A stretch of 64,000 nt of DNA from Umbelopsis ramanniana AG (Eukaryota; Mucoromycota; Umbelopsidomycetes; Umbelopsidales; Umbelopsidaceae), in NCBI RefSeq assembly GCF_025399195.1, contig NW_026252128.1, positions 153,785 through 217,784 on the forward strand, read 5' to 3'. The notes under the pieces were generated by a model, which saw only the letters and a program-made list of their open reading frames with translations, had not been told where the DNA came from and did not search any database. A program made the position numbers and the translations under genes. Below are positions 1 to 12,812 of the stretch, in pieces. Each line of letters opens with the position of its first letter. Positions within the stretch are counted from its first letter, which is position 1.

Positions 1-573
1 GAGATTGGCGGTCACATGTTTTGCCTCTCAGCCAGAATGGACAACCGCGTTTCATCCAATGATCACTGCTTAACGCTCTTCTTAACGGTGTGTAAACGAC
101 CTCTCTCATATGTGGTTGCGCTCCTGTTGGCCAAAGTTGTTTCCTTTGTTAACCGTCTTAACAGAGGTCTGACATGTTCAACTACTGCATAATAACTCAA
201 CTGGATGTAGCTGACCGTTTTCAATCCCCCTGTTCTATTGGTATGATCCTATAAATATTACATGAGATGTGATGATATTGTTTGGTTTTCTAATTGAACT
301 ATAATTCATTCTTCATCGAAGGGCCGATGAATACGCTACTTTGTTATAGATTATGTAAAGCATAATCGGAGGCGCCAGTTCGAATTCTTTCTCGCAGTAT
401 GATTAAATGGATGTGACACCCATTGCGCTATTGATAATATTCGGCTATCTGTAATCGAAAGTCTACGTTCGATCTTCCTTGTCATGAAAAATGGTTAAAG
501 TAGAGGCTATAAAATCCCGACTGTTTCATGATTTCAGAAAGCTGCCAAAACGGCTAACAAAAATTTGAGCTTG
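1..573. other. gene-free leader with promoter
   Basis: No coding region, RNA gene or repeat could be supported here. The right end is the promoter and 5' leader of the hydrolase gene that follows. Confidence 0.5.
508..515 (+). promoter_or_regulatory. TATA box of the ABHD10-like gene
   Basis: TATAAAAT lies 66 nt upstream of the ATG at 574, the same spacing as TATA boxes of several other genes in this window. It supports that ATG as the start. Confidence 0.6.
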
Positions 574-1356
574 ATGACCACTTTCGCTCGCGTGCCAAGT
601 TGCTTAAAAGCCTTGCACACCAGGAATGGAAGCACCATTCGATACTATCTGCAGCCCATCGCTGCACAGGCTCCAACAATATGCTTCATTCCAGGATTTC
701 GGTCATTGGCTTTCCAATCGCTAAAGTCTGAGTTTCTCCTCTCCTTGAGTATGAAGCAAGGCTATTCCTTCTTGACATGGGATCACGCCTCCCAAGGTGA
801 ATCAACAGCGGCTGATGCAAGCTGCCCTTCTGTCAAACTATGGTATGAAGATTCACTTGATATTCTGGACCAAATTTCAAGCGGCAAACTTCTTCTTGTT
901 GGCGCAAGCATGGGTGCCTGGATATCGCTACTAGTTGCGAATCGCGGGTCGGCAAGCATCAAGGACCGCCTATTAGGTATCGTAGGCATTGGCGCCGGCA
1001 TCAATTTTACTGAAGACTGGCTGAACAATGAAGTTCCTGTAAAAGACCCCACCTACTTATGGAAACGACCGACTCAATACCATGCCAGTGGACACTACGA
1101 AATCCCAGTGAAGATGTTGCTGGATTCCAGAGAATGCCTGATGCTCGATGATGAGATATTGGTTCCTTGTCCAGTCACGTTTGTTCATGGACGTAATGAC
1201 GCAGATAGCAAATTGGATAACGTCGTATCTTTCGCCAAAAAAATTCCTACTGCCACAGTGCAAATTATTGAGGATGGAGACCATCGATTATCAAAAGACT
1301 CTGACCTCGCATGTGTAGAACAAATTATCATCCAAATGATGGAGGCCAATAAATGA
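574..1356 (+). CDS. alpha/beta hydrolase, ABHD10-like (mitochondrial thioesterase type)
   Basis: Single-exon gene of 260 aa starting at the first in-frame ATG. It has the alpha/beta-hydrolase layout: an early strand followed by the PGF oxyanion turn (about residues 40-42), a nucleophile elbow GASMG with Ser112, an acid in HGRND (Asp209) and a catalytic His in DGDHRLS (His237). The DHASQGES segment before the nucleophile resembles the ABHD10 branch, whose members are mitochondrial acyl-protein thioesterases or glucuronide esterases. The N-terminus is basic and hydroxyl-rich without acidic residues, which fits a mitochondrial presequence but does not prove one. It converges with the phosphate permease; the two stop codons are 98 bp apart, so the 3' UTRs probably overlap. 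The substrate is not known from sequence. Confidence 0.75.
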   Translation: MTTFARVPSCLKALHTRNGSTIRYYLQPIAAQAPTICFIPGFRSLAFQSLKSEFLLSLSMKQGYSFLTWDHASQGESTAADASCPSVKLWYEDSLDILDQISSGKLLLVGASMGAWISLLVANRGSASIKDRLLGIVGIGAGINFTEDWLNNEVPVKDPTYLWKRPTQYHASGHYEIPVKMLLDSRECLMLDDEILVPCPVTFVHGRNDADSKLDNVVSFAKKIPTATVQIIEDGDHRLSKDSDLACVEQIIIQMMEANK

Positions 1357-1454
1357 TGGGATATTAAATATGCATATATTGTGATAAAATGGTGGATGGC
1401 TATTTGTACATAACGTTATTTGTAACGAATCTAATTTTCGAGCGATCAAAAATT

Positions 1455-3297
1455 TTAGTGGATGATGACGGGAGAGTTGCCAACAAAAGCAAACAGTAAA
1501 CCAGATAAGAGACCAGCGATAGGGAGGGTGATGATCCAACTGGAGAAGACAAGTCCAAGAGTTCTCCAATTCAGAGTTTTCCAGCCATTCTTGTTCATCA
1601 AGCCAACAGCGGCAGTTGCGCCAGTGACACAATGGGTGGTGGAAACAGGAAGGCCAAGTTTAGAACAGGTAAGGACGGTAAAAGCGGTGGCCAGCTCAAC
1701 AGCAAAACCTCTGGAAGGTGACAAATATGTAATTTTATGGCCAAGGGTACGCATGGTACGGTATCCGTAGAGGACAAGACCAACATCGATACCAATACCT
1801 CCGTAAAGGAGTATCCACCATGGCACGGCGGCCTTGGTGGATTCGACAGTACCGGTACTCCAGATGTTGTAGATGGTTGAGATCTAATGATATACAGTAA
1901 GAAACAAACATCTTGGGAAATTATGGTGTTAATGGTTTTATAATATAACTTACCGGTCCGACAGCGTTGGCGACATCGTTACTTCCGTGAGCAAAGGAGG
2001 CAAAGCAAGCGGTCATAACTTGTAAAACGGAGAATAGTCTCTCAGTGCGGTTTTCATACTTTTGAGCATTGTCATGGATTTGTTGCAACTTTTCGTCATG
2101 AGTGTCGTCTTCTATTCCTTTCTTCATCTTTGCCTTGAACCTATCCAAGCCCTTTTTCAAGAGTTGCTTAGGGCGGCTGTCCTTGGAATCAGCATTGTCA
2201 GTAGCATTCTCTTCTTCTGTTGCGACATAATCTTCCTGGCTTTCGTCAGTCTTTTCATTAGGAGCTTCTTGAATGGAATCAGGACCATGCTCGGTAGGAG
2301 CCTCAATAGATGGTGCTTCCACTTCAGCCTTTTCGCGCTTGGAAACAAGAGGAATGAAGAAGACGTGATACCACTTGAGGGGCTCGCCATCGCCGAGACG
2401 GCGCTTGAGGAACGGCTTGAGGAAAAACCAGCAAAAGAGGAAAATTCCCCCGCTGATGCCAAAGGTGATACCAAAGACAGATCCGAGCGGGAGCTTGGAT
2501 AAGTTGAGGCCAGGGGAACCTTTGTAGACAATGTAAAATACATTGATGGCGAGAGTGACAAAGAAGTAGAAGGGTAAAGCAATGAGACCCCGTTTGAAGG
2601 AGTTGTCGCTTTTGAGCACCAGTTGCTGGGTAATGAAAAGGATGATGGCTGTGACGATACCTGCGCAGATGGGTGAAATGACCCACGAGGCAATGATAGA
2701 GCCAACGCCACTCCAACCTATTGGTGCAAAAAGACATTGCTTTAGATTATCAATTCTGCAATAGAAGCATATCAAGTGATGTTTCACACTACTTACCCCA
2801 ATCAACGGCTCCAAAGCCGAAGCCAGCAACACCAACGCCAATCATGGCACCAACGACACTGTGGGTAGTGGACACAGGCCATCCCATACGGCAAGCGAAG
2901 AGAACCCATGAAGCAGCGCCAGTGATGGCGCACAGCATGGCAAGCATAAGTGTGCCTGGCTGATTAGCAAATAACTCCAAAGATATGATGTTACCGCGAA
3001 TGGTATCAGCAGTGCTTGATCCCATAAGGAAGGCTCCCAGAAATTCAGTAAAGACGGCTATACAGCAGGCTTGGACAAGTGTCAATGTCTTTGATCCAAC
3101 AGAAGAAGCAAAAGAATTGGCAACATCATTTGCACCGATGCCGAAAGCTGTTTGTATAAAAAAAAATAAAAAAAAAGGTCAGTTATGGCAGTAGCACAAA
3201 GTGTCCAAGCGATATGCTTACCATCCATGAAAGCTAATATCATGCCAACGGCAAAGATATAAGTGTAGCTGTGAATCGGGATAGTAACGAAATCCAT
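1455..3297 (-). CDS. PHO89: PiT/PHO-4 family phosphate permease
   Basis: Four exons (3222-3297, 2797-3147, 1954-2717, 1455-1883) give 539 aa; all junctions keep frame. The protein has the inverted-repeat signature of PiT (Pho-4, SLC20) carriers: GANDVANS near the N-terminus and GSNDVANA near residue 390, each followed later by PVSTTH. A charged cytoplasmic loop rich in Glu, Asp and Lys (about residues 245-370) separates the two membrane halves, as in yeast Pho89 and animal PiT1/2. The family couples inorganic phosphate uptake to Na+ or H+ at the plasma membrane; the coupling ion cannot be read from sequence. A TATA box lies 67 nt upstream of the ATG. Length is close to yeast Pho89 (574 aa). 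Confidence 0.93.
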
Positions 3298-3363
3298 GGC
3301 AGGGATTTGCAAATGTAAAGTGCGTTTGCAGATAAGGGTCCAATTGGACAAATGATGTTCACC

Positions 3364-3371
3364 CTTTTATA
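3364..3371 (-). promoter_or_regulatory. TATA box of the phosphate permease gene
   Basis: TATAAAAG on the minus strand, 67 nt upstream of the ATG at 3297. Confidence 0.6.
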
Positions 3372-3612
3372 CCCAACACATGTCTATCTCATCATGTATG
3401 TTTCAAATGTATTCCAAAGCACTGAGAACTCTATTCATCATAAACGCGGCAGATAGGGTTTATTAACAATGAACTTTTTCACGTTGAACACTAGAAGTCA
3501 GCTTGGAAATTCCATGGTTTCCGATTTCTGAAACATTTTCATTGGCTGGCAAGCAACGACTTTTCAACATGTGCGATCGTCTTTGGCTCACGTTCGCGCT
3601 CGCTTGTTTCTT

Positions 3613-5432
3613 CTAGCCCATCGTTACATATCTGTTACAGTTGTGTTAGTTTTCTCGGAAGTCTGTACTGTAGACAAATGGATATTCGGCTTTCACTTAC
3701 GTTGCATCGATTTGTTTGATTTGGGGCAGCGCCAGCCGGATTTTGTTACGGTAAGTGGGACGATTGTCCTTCTGCATGGGATTGCCTTCCAAATAAACGG
3801 TTTCCAAATGAGCCTTGTCTTTAAGCTGATTCTCGAGGTCGATAAATGTTTCAGATGGCAGTAAATTACTGTTAGCCTGTGCATGGTTTCATAAAATGAC
3901 GGCATTAGTGAAATGGGATGATAATTTTGAAGCGGTCGGTTCATCCAATAACGGTGGCGCTCGAGTACATACCCAAAACTCTTCTAAGAACGTGAGATGA
4001 GAAATGTTTTCGAGTTTGGTAATTCGATTTGACGCTACATCCAACGTGCGTAACTTGGTCTAAAACAATTAACATAACAAAAAACAGTTAGTTAGCCAAT
4101 CACTTTTGCAGATCACACGATCTCAAATTTACTCACGTTGTTCTCCAACCCCTCGATCTTCTCAATCAGATTATGACTGACATACAGCTCTTGAAGATTA
4201 TGTAGCTCTTCAAGACCCTCTAGCTTGGCTATTCGATTGCTCTGCAGGCTGAGGAGGCGGAGATTTTTCAATGATCCCAGGTTCTGCAATAAAATGTTAT
4301 CAATATGATTTCCGGGAGTGGAGTGCTGTTCCAAAGATTCTTTTGCACACCAACCTCCAATTTAGTAATCTTGTTCTTTCCTAACCAGAGCTGTTCCAAA
4401 TTTACAAATGTATCGAAATGCTCAATGGCCTATGACCAACGTGCCGTCAGCCCATTTGTACGACGAAAATATTACGTTCAATGGTAGCTTACCCTGAACC
4501 GATTGGCTCCCAACTCGAGATAAGTCAGCTGCGTCAGATCTTGCAAACCGTCCACTGACGAAATCTTGTTGCTCACAAGGAAGAGTTCGGTTAACTTTGT
4601 CAAGTGACTCAAGTGTGATGCATGCTTGATCTTGTTAAATGATAAATCCAAGGAACTAATAGTAAAGAAAAGTATATCAGACGGTGTGTGGACCAATGCT
4701 TAATTTTGGTTAGGCTCGTCAGTCAAAAACAGTACCTTAGTTCAGTCAAAGCATCAAGACCACGAATATGAGATATCTTGTTATCATACAAGTCTAGCTC
4801 ATTCAATCCCGTCAAGCTATCAAATCCAGTGATGTCGATGATCAAGTTTTGGCGCAAGCAAATTCTCTGTAGGACAATGACACGACACAACAAACATTTG
4901 CCTATTAGTCCAAGCCATGTGGATTTACAGCCTGAGAGTGATGTATACCTTTAGGTTTTTGAAACGCGAAAATGGTAATATGGATAAATCTGATATTCGA
5001 AGATGAATGAGGTCCAGTTCCTATTAAGTAATACCAAGAATAAGCTCGCGGTCAGCATCTCTAAACAGCCATATTTTTTGGTGGTTGGCGGGGCAAATAT
5101 GAACAAGCCGAGACCCTACCTCCGTATCTTCGGGCCAGTCGTCCAGTATTTCTTTTGAGAAAAAAATATAGGGAATAAGTATGCTTGAAGAATGATACAT
5201 TTGCCATGTCAAAGCACGCACCTGGTCCTGGGGTTTCGATAACACTGGAGCCATGTGTGGTGGAATCGTCTTCTGGGTCTTGGGAAGATTCGGGCTGCAC
5301 AACCCGAGTGACCTTTTCCACCAACCTTTCTTCAGCGCTTATCGGCATTTGATCAACTTCCTGGTCTGAAAGCTGCGAATCCGGCGTGTTGGCACCTGAA
5401 TCTTTGGACCAATGTCTGCTGGAATCGTCCAT
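3613..5432 (-). CDS. SDS22: SDS22, leucine-rich PP1 regulatory subunit
   Basis: About ten exons give roughly 370 aa. An acidic Ser-rich N-terminus (about 80 residues) is followed by around eleven 22-residue leucine-rich repeats of the SDS22 type (LxxLxLxxNxI, e.g. LDLSFNKI, LELGANRF, LSLQSNRI) and the characteristic C-terminal cap LEGNP followed by LPQIKQIDAT. Sds22 binds PP1 catalytic subunit in the nucleus and helps its maturation and mitotic function. The last intron is 3632-3700 and the final coding exon (3613-3631) adds only YVTMG and a stop, matching the short tail after QIDAT in animal Sds22. Exons are small and often respect repeat boundaries. Human and yeast proteins are 338-360 aa. 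Confidence 0.9.
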
Positions 5433-5730
5433 TCTGATAATGAGGAAAAGTTACGCTTGCTGCTGGGTTACAGACTCCGCTGCTTAAACAATGCTGTGAA
5501 AAGCAAGTACAACCCTAATTTTTTCCGTTTGGTTCATTGTTGCTGCCGTAAAATAATATTACTGCCGACCCCCTTTTTGAAATGATTTGATACATGAGTG
5601 GCATGGAGAATAGGTCATGTACTCGGTGATGGACAGGTTCAGGCACTCAACGGTTGGTTTGACCTTTTGAGTAAAGAAATATTTTTTATTTTATTATATA
5701 AGACCATCTTGCTGCTCATTTTCAAAACGT

Positions 5731-7826
5731 TTAAAGGCATTTCTTGAGCAGTTTCTCTACTTCTTCCCAATCGTCTGTAGGAACGCGTTGAATTGCTCTT
5801 CCGAAATGCGTTTCTATGGCATGCATTTCCTCAAAGCTTCTTCTATCGTGAACGAAATTGATACTGACGCCGGAGCGTCCAAATCTACCAGTTCTACCAA
5901 TACGATGCAAGTATGTTTCTGGATCCGGTCTACCATTGGAGTCGGTAGGTATGTCATAATTGATGACGAGGGTGACTTGGAGAATATCGATACCTCTTGC
6001 AATAACGTTGGTGGTGATGAGAACTTTGCTTTCGCCATTTCGGAATTTGTCCATGACGTTATCACGCTCAGCTGGTTCAAGTTTTCCGTGCAATGACACC
6101 ACTGAGTGTCCTTCAGCAGTCATACGTCTGGCGATCTCATCGGCAGTGGCACGAGTCTGTTGTAAACAATAAAATCAGAATGAATGGAGGTACAACAAGA
6201 TTGTAGCATTCGAACTGGGTGACACCTACGCGACAGAAAATGATACTTTGTCCGATGGTTAATAAATCATAAAGGTTGCAGAGAACCTCATATTTATGTT
6301 GTTCGTTCTTGCAGTCCATATAAAGTTGCTTAATGCCATCCACACTAAGTTCCTCTCTCTTGAGTGATATTTCGTTGGCTTTGGGAGCGAATCGAACGGC
6401 GAAATGTCTTACGATATCGGCAAATGTGGCCGAGAAGAGAACAATTTGACAGTCTCTTGGCATGGCACTAGAGGTTAGACGAATGAATGCTGTTTAGCCA
6501 AGAATGAAAGCTTCACCATTTAAATATCTCTACAATGTTGCGGTCATTCTTACTTTTTGATACGAATGCTCTGATCTCCCAAACCTTGCTGGTCAATCAT
6601 ATTATCGGCTTCATCCAAAACAAATATTTTCACAGAGCGAGTCTCAATTTGGCGCTTTTGGATAAGATCCATGACAGTACCGGGAGTTCCGACAATAATC
6701 TGGGCATTCACTTTTTGCCTCTTAGCAATGCCTTCCTTTACAGCAGCGGCTGTAGTGATCTGTGTATATTTTGCCATCTGCGTGACGACATCCAAGATTT
6801 GGCGAACCAGCTCTCTATTGGGCGCCAAACAAATAGCCTATAATATCGAAAATTAGATTACAGCCGGTATTTCATTTTGTCCCCATTATCACGGTAATTA
6901 CTTGTGTAGCTGGTGAGCTTATATCAACTCTGCTAAGCATTGTCAAAACAAATGCAGCAGTTTTGCCGGTTCCGCTCTGAGATTGGGCAATCATATTTTG
7001 TGGTCTAAAATTACAGACGGGTTAGAAGTCTCGTCTCGTCTCTACCAAAAATCATTGAATTAGTACTACATACGGTGATGAAAGTAGAAGCGGTAAAGCT
7101 CTTTCTTGAATTTTAGATGGCTTGGTGAACTTCATATCGTAGAGACCTTTCAAAAGCTCAGGTGCCCTGGAGTGAAAATGGTCATCACGGTTAGTACTAA
7201 TCGCGAAAATCGATCACCGCCAGCTACATACAATCCGAGTTCCTCGAAGGTTTTGGCAGAAAACAGAGGAGAGTTAGGATCAGCTTGCTGATCAGCGAGC
7301 TTAACTTGAACGACGTGAGTAGACTGGATTAAGTTATTGTCGTCGACTTCCTGACTTTCGGCTTCTTCCTTTGGCGCCTCTTCAGCATCCTTCTTCTCTA
7401 CGGGTTCCTTCTTTTCTTCCGGTTCCTCCTTCGCTGCAAGGTCAAAAAGAGGTTATTACAGATGATTCAGTGCGATTTGTGCCATGTCTACAAGTCATGA
7501 ACTGCTAACCTTGCTCAGTTTTCTGATCCGCAGCGACATCGTCAGGCTTGGCTGGGGCAGGTGACGAAATCGGGACATACGACGTTAATATTCAATGCAT
7601 TCAGTGGATCATAAGCAATTTGTTGTTCGCGTAGTTACCGTTGCTTTCATTGGCGTCGGTGGCCAAAGAACTGATCTTCACGGTGATCTCATCAAGTGTA
7701 GCTGTGCATAATGGTTATAATCAGGCAACGTCCTTGGTGGATAAGAAGCAGCAATAGCTTACGCTGTTGATCCTTTGTCTGTTCTGAGACATCGGTGACC
7801 TTTGCAGTGGTGTCAGAATCGGCCAT
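5731..7826 (-). CDS. DBP5: DEAD-box RNA helicase Dbp5/DDX19
   Basis: A multi-exon gene. After a Lys/Glu-rich N-terminal extension spread over four short exons come all DEAD-box motifs: QSGTGKT (motif I), PNREL (Ia), GTPG (Ib), DEAD (II), SAT (III), ARGID and [10 protein letters not shown] (VI). The segment [16 protein letters not shown] is diagnostic of Dbp5 rather than other DEAD proteins; family members have [13 protein letters not shown] just after motif II. Dbp5 works at the cytoplasmic face of the nuclear pore, activated by Gle1 and InsP6, to strip export factors from mRNA. The start is the ATG at 7826; the stop is TAA at 5731. It lies head-to-tail 206 bp behind RNA14, another mRNA-maturation gene, though shared function is probably coincidental. 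Confidence 0.93.
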
Positions 7827-8032
7827 GGTACGCTTGAAGTGTGGGTCTCGAACAGAATGTATGGACAGGCGGGGGTAAATTCAAATTTCACGGTTGAAGC
7901 CGTCACATCAGCCACCGCATTGAGTGCCATTTTTTTATTTTTGCCAAATTTCATCAGTTTAAGACTATTGATAGCCTCCATCATCCGTCCTTCACTACAT
8001 TTATACAGTTGCAATAGAGCTACGTATGCTAT

Positions 8033-11000
8033 CTAATATTGATCGTCTCGACGTCTCTTTGCTTGTCGAGCACGGAACAGATCATATTCTGGTGGCCGAT
8101 TCGGACCCATACCTAAGAAAAAATGATGTGGATTCAATTAGAAGACGCGTTATATGATTATGGCTGTAGGTCCATGTACTCACCTCTCATATGCGGTGGG
8201 TTATTATCATCAAACTCATCGCGGGGTCGTCGACCTCTGCCGCCGCCTCGTCCCATGCCGCCGCCGCCCTAGAGAGGATTGGAGAAAGAACAATAAGGAT
8301 GATGTTGCAGTGATGCACACATCACATTTTTATTTACTTACCCTGAAGGAACCACTTGGGCCAGCTGGAGGTGGTGGACTTTGTCGTATCGGGCGATCAT
8401 CAATAGTAACACGTGGTGGAGGAGGGATGACGGTGGTCAACATAATGTCCATGAAGCTGGATGCACTAATGATAGGACCTGTAGATTGTATGGATCAACG
8501 TCATGAGTTTGAGTTATCCACCGTTTCTCCCGGAAACAACTTACCTTCAAATGCCTCAGGAGGTGGAAGCTGAGATAAAAAGTATGCTACGGCTTCAGGC
8601 AATGCTCCTTGTTTCCATCTCGACTGGTTAACAGGTGGATCCAATTCCATTTGCGACAGCGCGCCAGCCGCAGGAGGCTGATTTGATAGAGGTGCCGAGG
8701 CACTAGCTGCTGGTCCGGAGGGTGGCTTAATGGCTTGAGCAGCGGCTGAAACTGGGGGTGCGGTTACCGCATCAGCCGATGGAGTGTGAGCTTGCCAAAG
8801 GTTGAAGTCGGGGCGGGGATATCGTTCGGGGTGATATGCGTCCAACAGTGATCTGTTGCCTTTGCGATCCTTTCCTCCTCCTCGCTTGTCAGACACAACA
8901 GGATTTTGATCCTGAATCGTGGTAGTTGGCACTTGGATCGGCGGTGCCGCCTTACCTTCACGGGCTGAGAGAAAACAAGCAAGTATGTAAGTAAGTTTTC
9001 AGCCTATGTAATATTCATTTTCATCTTGCTGCCCATACCTTGTCCACCCAATTCCAAATCCTTTATGGCCTCAATGTTTAGATAGCTGTTTCTTTCCACG
9101 AAGATGCTCAGCTTGGATTCTGTATTATCAAATGATAAGTTTTAGTTATTGTTTCTTGGCTTACTGCGGGCCCATATATGCCAATCACTTACCGCCTGGG
9201 AATGCATCTCTCCATCGCTTTTCAACTCTCTCTATGCCCGTCATATCGCCATATTTGCTCTCATACGTTGCAAACTTTCGCCATATTGACCCTGCTTTTT
9301 CATTCGGCATAACGGCGAGTGCTCGTTCAAACAAGGCTCTAGTGTCTAATAACGAGTTGCGGGTCAACAACACATCTAGAAAAAGCACTTATGGGATGCC
9401 AGAACTTACTATTATCGTCATTCAACTGGATTAAGAAATCCAGATATTGCTCCACGAAGTCGGCATCGTCACCAAATGACTTGAGACCAAGTTCGAAAAT
9501 TTTACCAGCAACAATGGGTTCTTTACTATTATAGTACTCCATCAGAGCTAAAGGGAACAACAATTAGATGAAAATGGACGAAGAGCCATATTACCCTGCT
9601 TGAATGCGCAAAACATACCGGATGCCACGAAGACATGGTAAGTGACGTGTGCAAATTTACGTGCTTTGCTAAAGATGCTACGGGCACTTTTGATACCCTA
9701 TTGAAGGAGATACACATGAAACATTAGGACTGAATAGAATGATGCAGCAAATCACAGACAAACCAATTCAATGATTTTCTTTTCGCAGACATACCTCTGA
9801 TCTCCTCATAAACTGCATGTATATGATCCAAACCTGAGAACATGTTCTAGCCAGTACACCGACTTTTGAGTTTTTGTCGTCCTTGATCTTGTTCTTCTCT
9901 TTCTCGACCTGCTTCTCTTTAGTACGAAGTCGTTCACGAAGTTCTCCATCAATGTCATCTCCAAGATCCATTCCGGAACGTTCTTCAGCGGCGGCTCGAT
10001 CAAGCTCTTCTATTTCTTCGCTGGCTGCTTTCTCAATTACTTCTATTTTTTGTTCAAGATTTTCCAAGAGAGCATCTAAAGCCTGGCGAGCCTCCGGCAC
10101 CTTCTTTTGTGTTTCGCACAATTGAACATAGGCGAAGTGAAGAAGCAAGCTGTGAATCGAAAACATTAGACCATCTTGTGGTAGACTATTTGTCGGGAGA
10201 GAGAAAACATCACTCACCTTGATGGCAGGACTTCCATGCCACTCGTAAGGACGGCCATTGCTCGATCAGGCTTTTCTGTCTCTATGTAGTAGTTGGAAAA
10301 TTCGTACCATATCTCAGGGTAGAATCTCTGGTATATTAAGGCTTGCTGATAGGCATATACGACTCTTTCAGAAACTTGACTGTTGTCTTCCAATTGAAGA
10401 GGATTGCCAGTCTCCCAGGCAATATATTGCTTCCAAGCGTCCAGTTGCTGAATTTCCGATTCCGTCCATTCGGTGGGTTTGGCGACCACGGATCTGTTGA
10501 TAGTATCTGCAAATGCTTTCATCTCGTGAAGTGCAGTACGAGCGGTCATATAAGCTGATGATTTCTCTCTCAAAAAGTTTTTGGCCTACAAAAGTTGAAA
10601 TGTCAGAATGTCATTGCAACATGTATGCCTGACATTCATATACCTACTGTCAATCGATTAAGACCATTCTCCCACTGATCGTACTCCTTCCACAGATGTT
10701 CAACGTTGTTCAAAGGGATCGCCACCGCTCGCTGGTACACTCGACGCATGCTATCCATCTTCCTCTGCTCTTCCCAGGTATTGCTAGTCTATAGAGAAAA
10801 TGCATTAATGAGATCAGCCTGAACTGACACCTCTCCACCTGACTTCAATTTACCTCTGCATTTTTAAGAAAGAAGATATAGTCGCTCCAAATAGCACCAG
10901 AATCCTTGTCAATTCCTACATTTACTAATACGTAATCATAGGCTTTCTCGATGACGGTCCTTGTATCGGATTCTAGTTTTCCATCCTCCGTGTTGTTGAT

Positions 11001-11919
11001 ACGACGAATATAATTCAGATAGAATTTCCATAGATCGACGGAGAGAACAGTCTTGAGGCAACGAGTGAAAATGTTCTCAACTTCAGTAAAGTTCGCATGC
11101 TTCAGTTCAAGCTCCAAGTATCCCAACCAGTGTCTAGCCTTTATATAGAAAGTGCATCATCATAATCAAACGTAAAGGAGAGAAAAATGGATGAGAAATC
11201 GTGTGGTCTTTTTGATTGTGCATTCGACGGGAGGAGAAATAGGTATTGGGTCACACAGCTTTTTTGCAGACACTACCCTAGTTTGTTCATATCAGAACAT
11301 GCCGTGAAGAGCTTCATTTGCGCACCTCCCAAGTTCAATAGGCGGGCCACCAACACTGAGATGTAAAGAGATCGTGTATAGAACTTCATACCCAAGCAAT
11401 ACCCATTTCCCTCCCCCATAAGTTTTATACCCTATATAAGAATAAAGGCCGCATTCAACAAATAAGACCTACCGAGGTGGGGAAAACTTTGAGTACGCGC
11501 TCATAGACATCCCGAATAGCATTAATGTCGCCATTGTTCTGAATCTCGTTAATGAGGATCGTCCATGCGTCCAAGTCATATTGATCGTCGCGTATGCGTT
11601 GTTCTACTTTTTCTATTTTTTCGGCTGCCTTGGACGAGGCAGTTGGTGGGTGGTATGAGACAGGATTCACTGGAGTTGATGTATTATTGCTGGCTGCCAA
11701 CGCGCCCGGAGGAATCTGCCATGATCCTGGTGCCGAAACTATTGATTCTGGAGCCTTCTTTACGTGGTCAGTTGGGCCATTGTCTACTGGCTTGGCTGTG
11801 CGATCAGACTGATTGTTCTTATCGACCGTCTCATCTGCGGTTGGGGCATTAGGCATTTCTGTATCCGAAGTATGTTCCGGTACATTGTTTGCCTGCTCCT
11901 CAGTTTCTGCGTTCTCCAT
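8033..11919 (-). CDS. RNA14: RNA14/CstF77, mRNA cleavage and polyadenylation factor subunit
   Basis: About twelve exons, roughly 900-950 aa. An acidic Asn/Thr/Pro-rich N-terminus leads into HAT (half-a-TPR) repeats with the typical W..Y....  pattern (for example [28 protein letters not shown]-like repeats) as in the Suf domain. A low-complexity Pro/Ala/Gly region follows, then the C-terminal region ending in a [13 protein letters not shown] stretch and a basic RRRDDQY tail. Rna14/CstF77 dimerises through HAT-C and binds Rna15 through its C-terminal monkeytail, forming CF IA. Exon 1 ends at 11473; the next starts at 11138, so intron 1 is 334 nt, much longer than its neighbours. The start ATG is at 11919. 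Confidence 0.88.
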
Positions 11920-12812
11920 TCCAAAAGCTAGGCTGGATCTGTGAGATGGATTGGCTCAGGCGATTTCAAGCCTGAAGGATAGACCGGCCTGTGACTGCTA
12001 AAAGAAAACGACTTTGGGTCAACCTCAATCCAGGCTGCAAGATTCCAGTTGGCAAAAAAAAAAACGAGCCTCACTACAAAATACCAGCCATCGTGGTACC
12101 TTGGATCATTCTTTGAGTGCGTTCTCGTCTATTTTCTGATCTACAAAGCATCCATAACTTGCTATCTTATCCCATCAACGGCTCAGCATTTAGCCACCTC
12201 GTTAAGCTTTTGCAACAGTCCAGAGCGGCATCGCTGAGAGGCCAGACACTGTTGATGGTGTCATAGTATCATGTCATTTGTTTTATGTTGCTAACGAGTT
12301 AAATCACATTTACTGCTGTATTGACTCATGGTTAAAATAATCATACCGCAAATAGTAGATATGTCATCCTATATGGCTAGCATGCTAAATAATTCGGTAA
12401 TCTTCCCTTCTGCTATGAGATCAGCGATCATTTTGGCTGCCTCGAGCAACAGACTGAGTTGTTCGTTCGTCGTCTACTCAAATTTTTATGGGATATTTGT
12501 TCAACTATTGATGACGTAACTTCACCCAGCTTGAAAGCACGGGCAACTGCCGTCTAGAAGAGAACCAACAAGCTGGTTCTATACAATGTTGTATGGTTCT
12601 ATCTATGACTTGAACGTTGTAGCACTACTTGCTTACTCGTCAACGTGCCAAGATGAAAGCGCCGTGATTCGAGCCGTAAGCCATCCATTTCCTAAAATAG
12701 AATAGATGTGATGTAATAGGTACCTCAAATCATAACACGACTGTATATAAAACTAATTGGAAAAGCCAGGGAAGCCAAGACTTACTCTTTTTACTTACTC
12801 ACTTATCAAAAC
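11920..12812. other. divergent intergenic region RNA14/PMP3
   Basis: About 890 bp between divergent genes. Apart from the TATA box at 12744 I see no coding signal, RNA gene or repeat. Confidence 0.5.
12744..12751 (+). promoter_or_regulatory. TATA box of the PMP3-like gene
   Basis: TATATAAA, 69 nt (first T) upstream of the ATG at 12813; the following bases fit a leader of about 35-40 nt. Confidence 0.6.

Noticed and set aside
11139-11472. possible intronic snoRNA in RNA14 intron 1
   Set aside because: An ATGATGA-like box lies at the 3' end of the intron, the wrong end for box C, and no matching D box or H/ACA fold was found.
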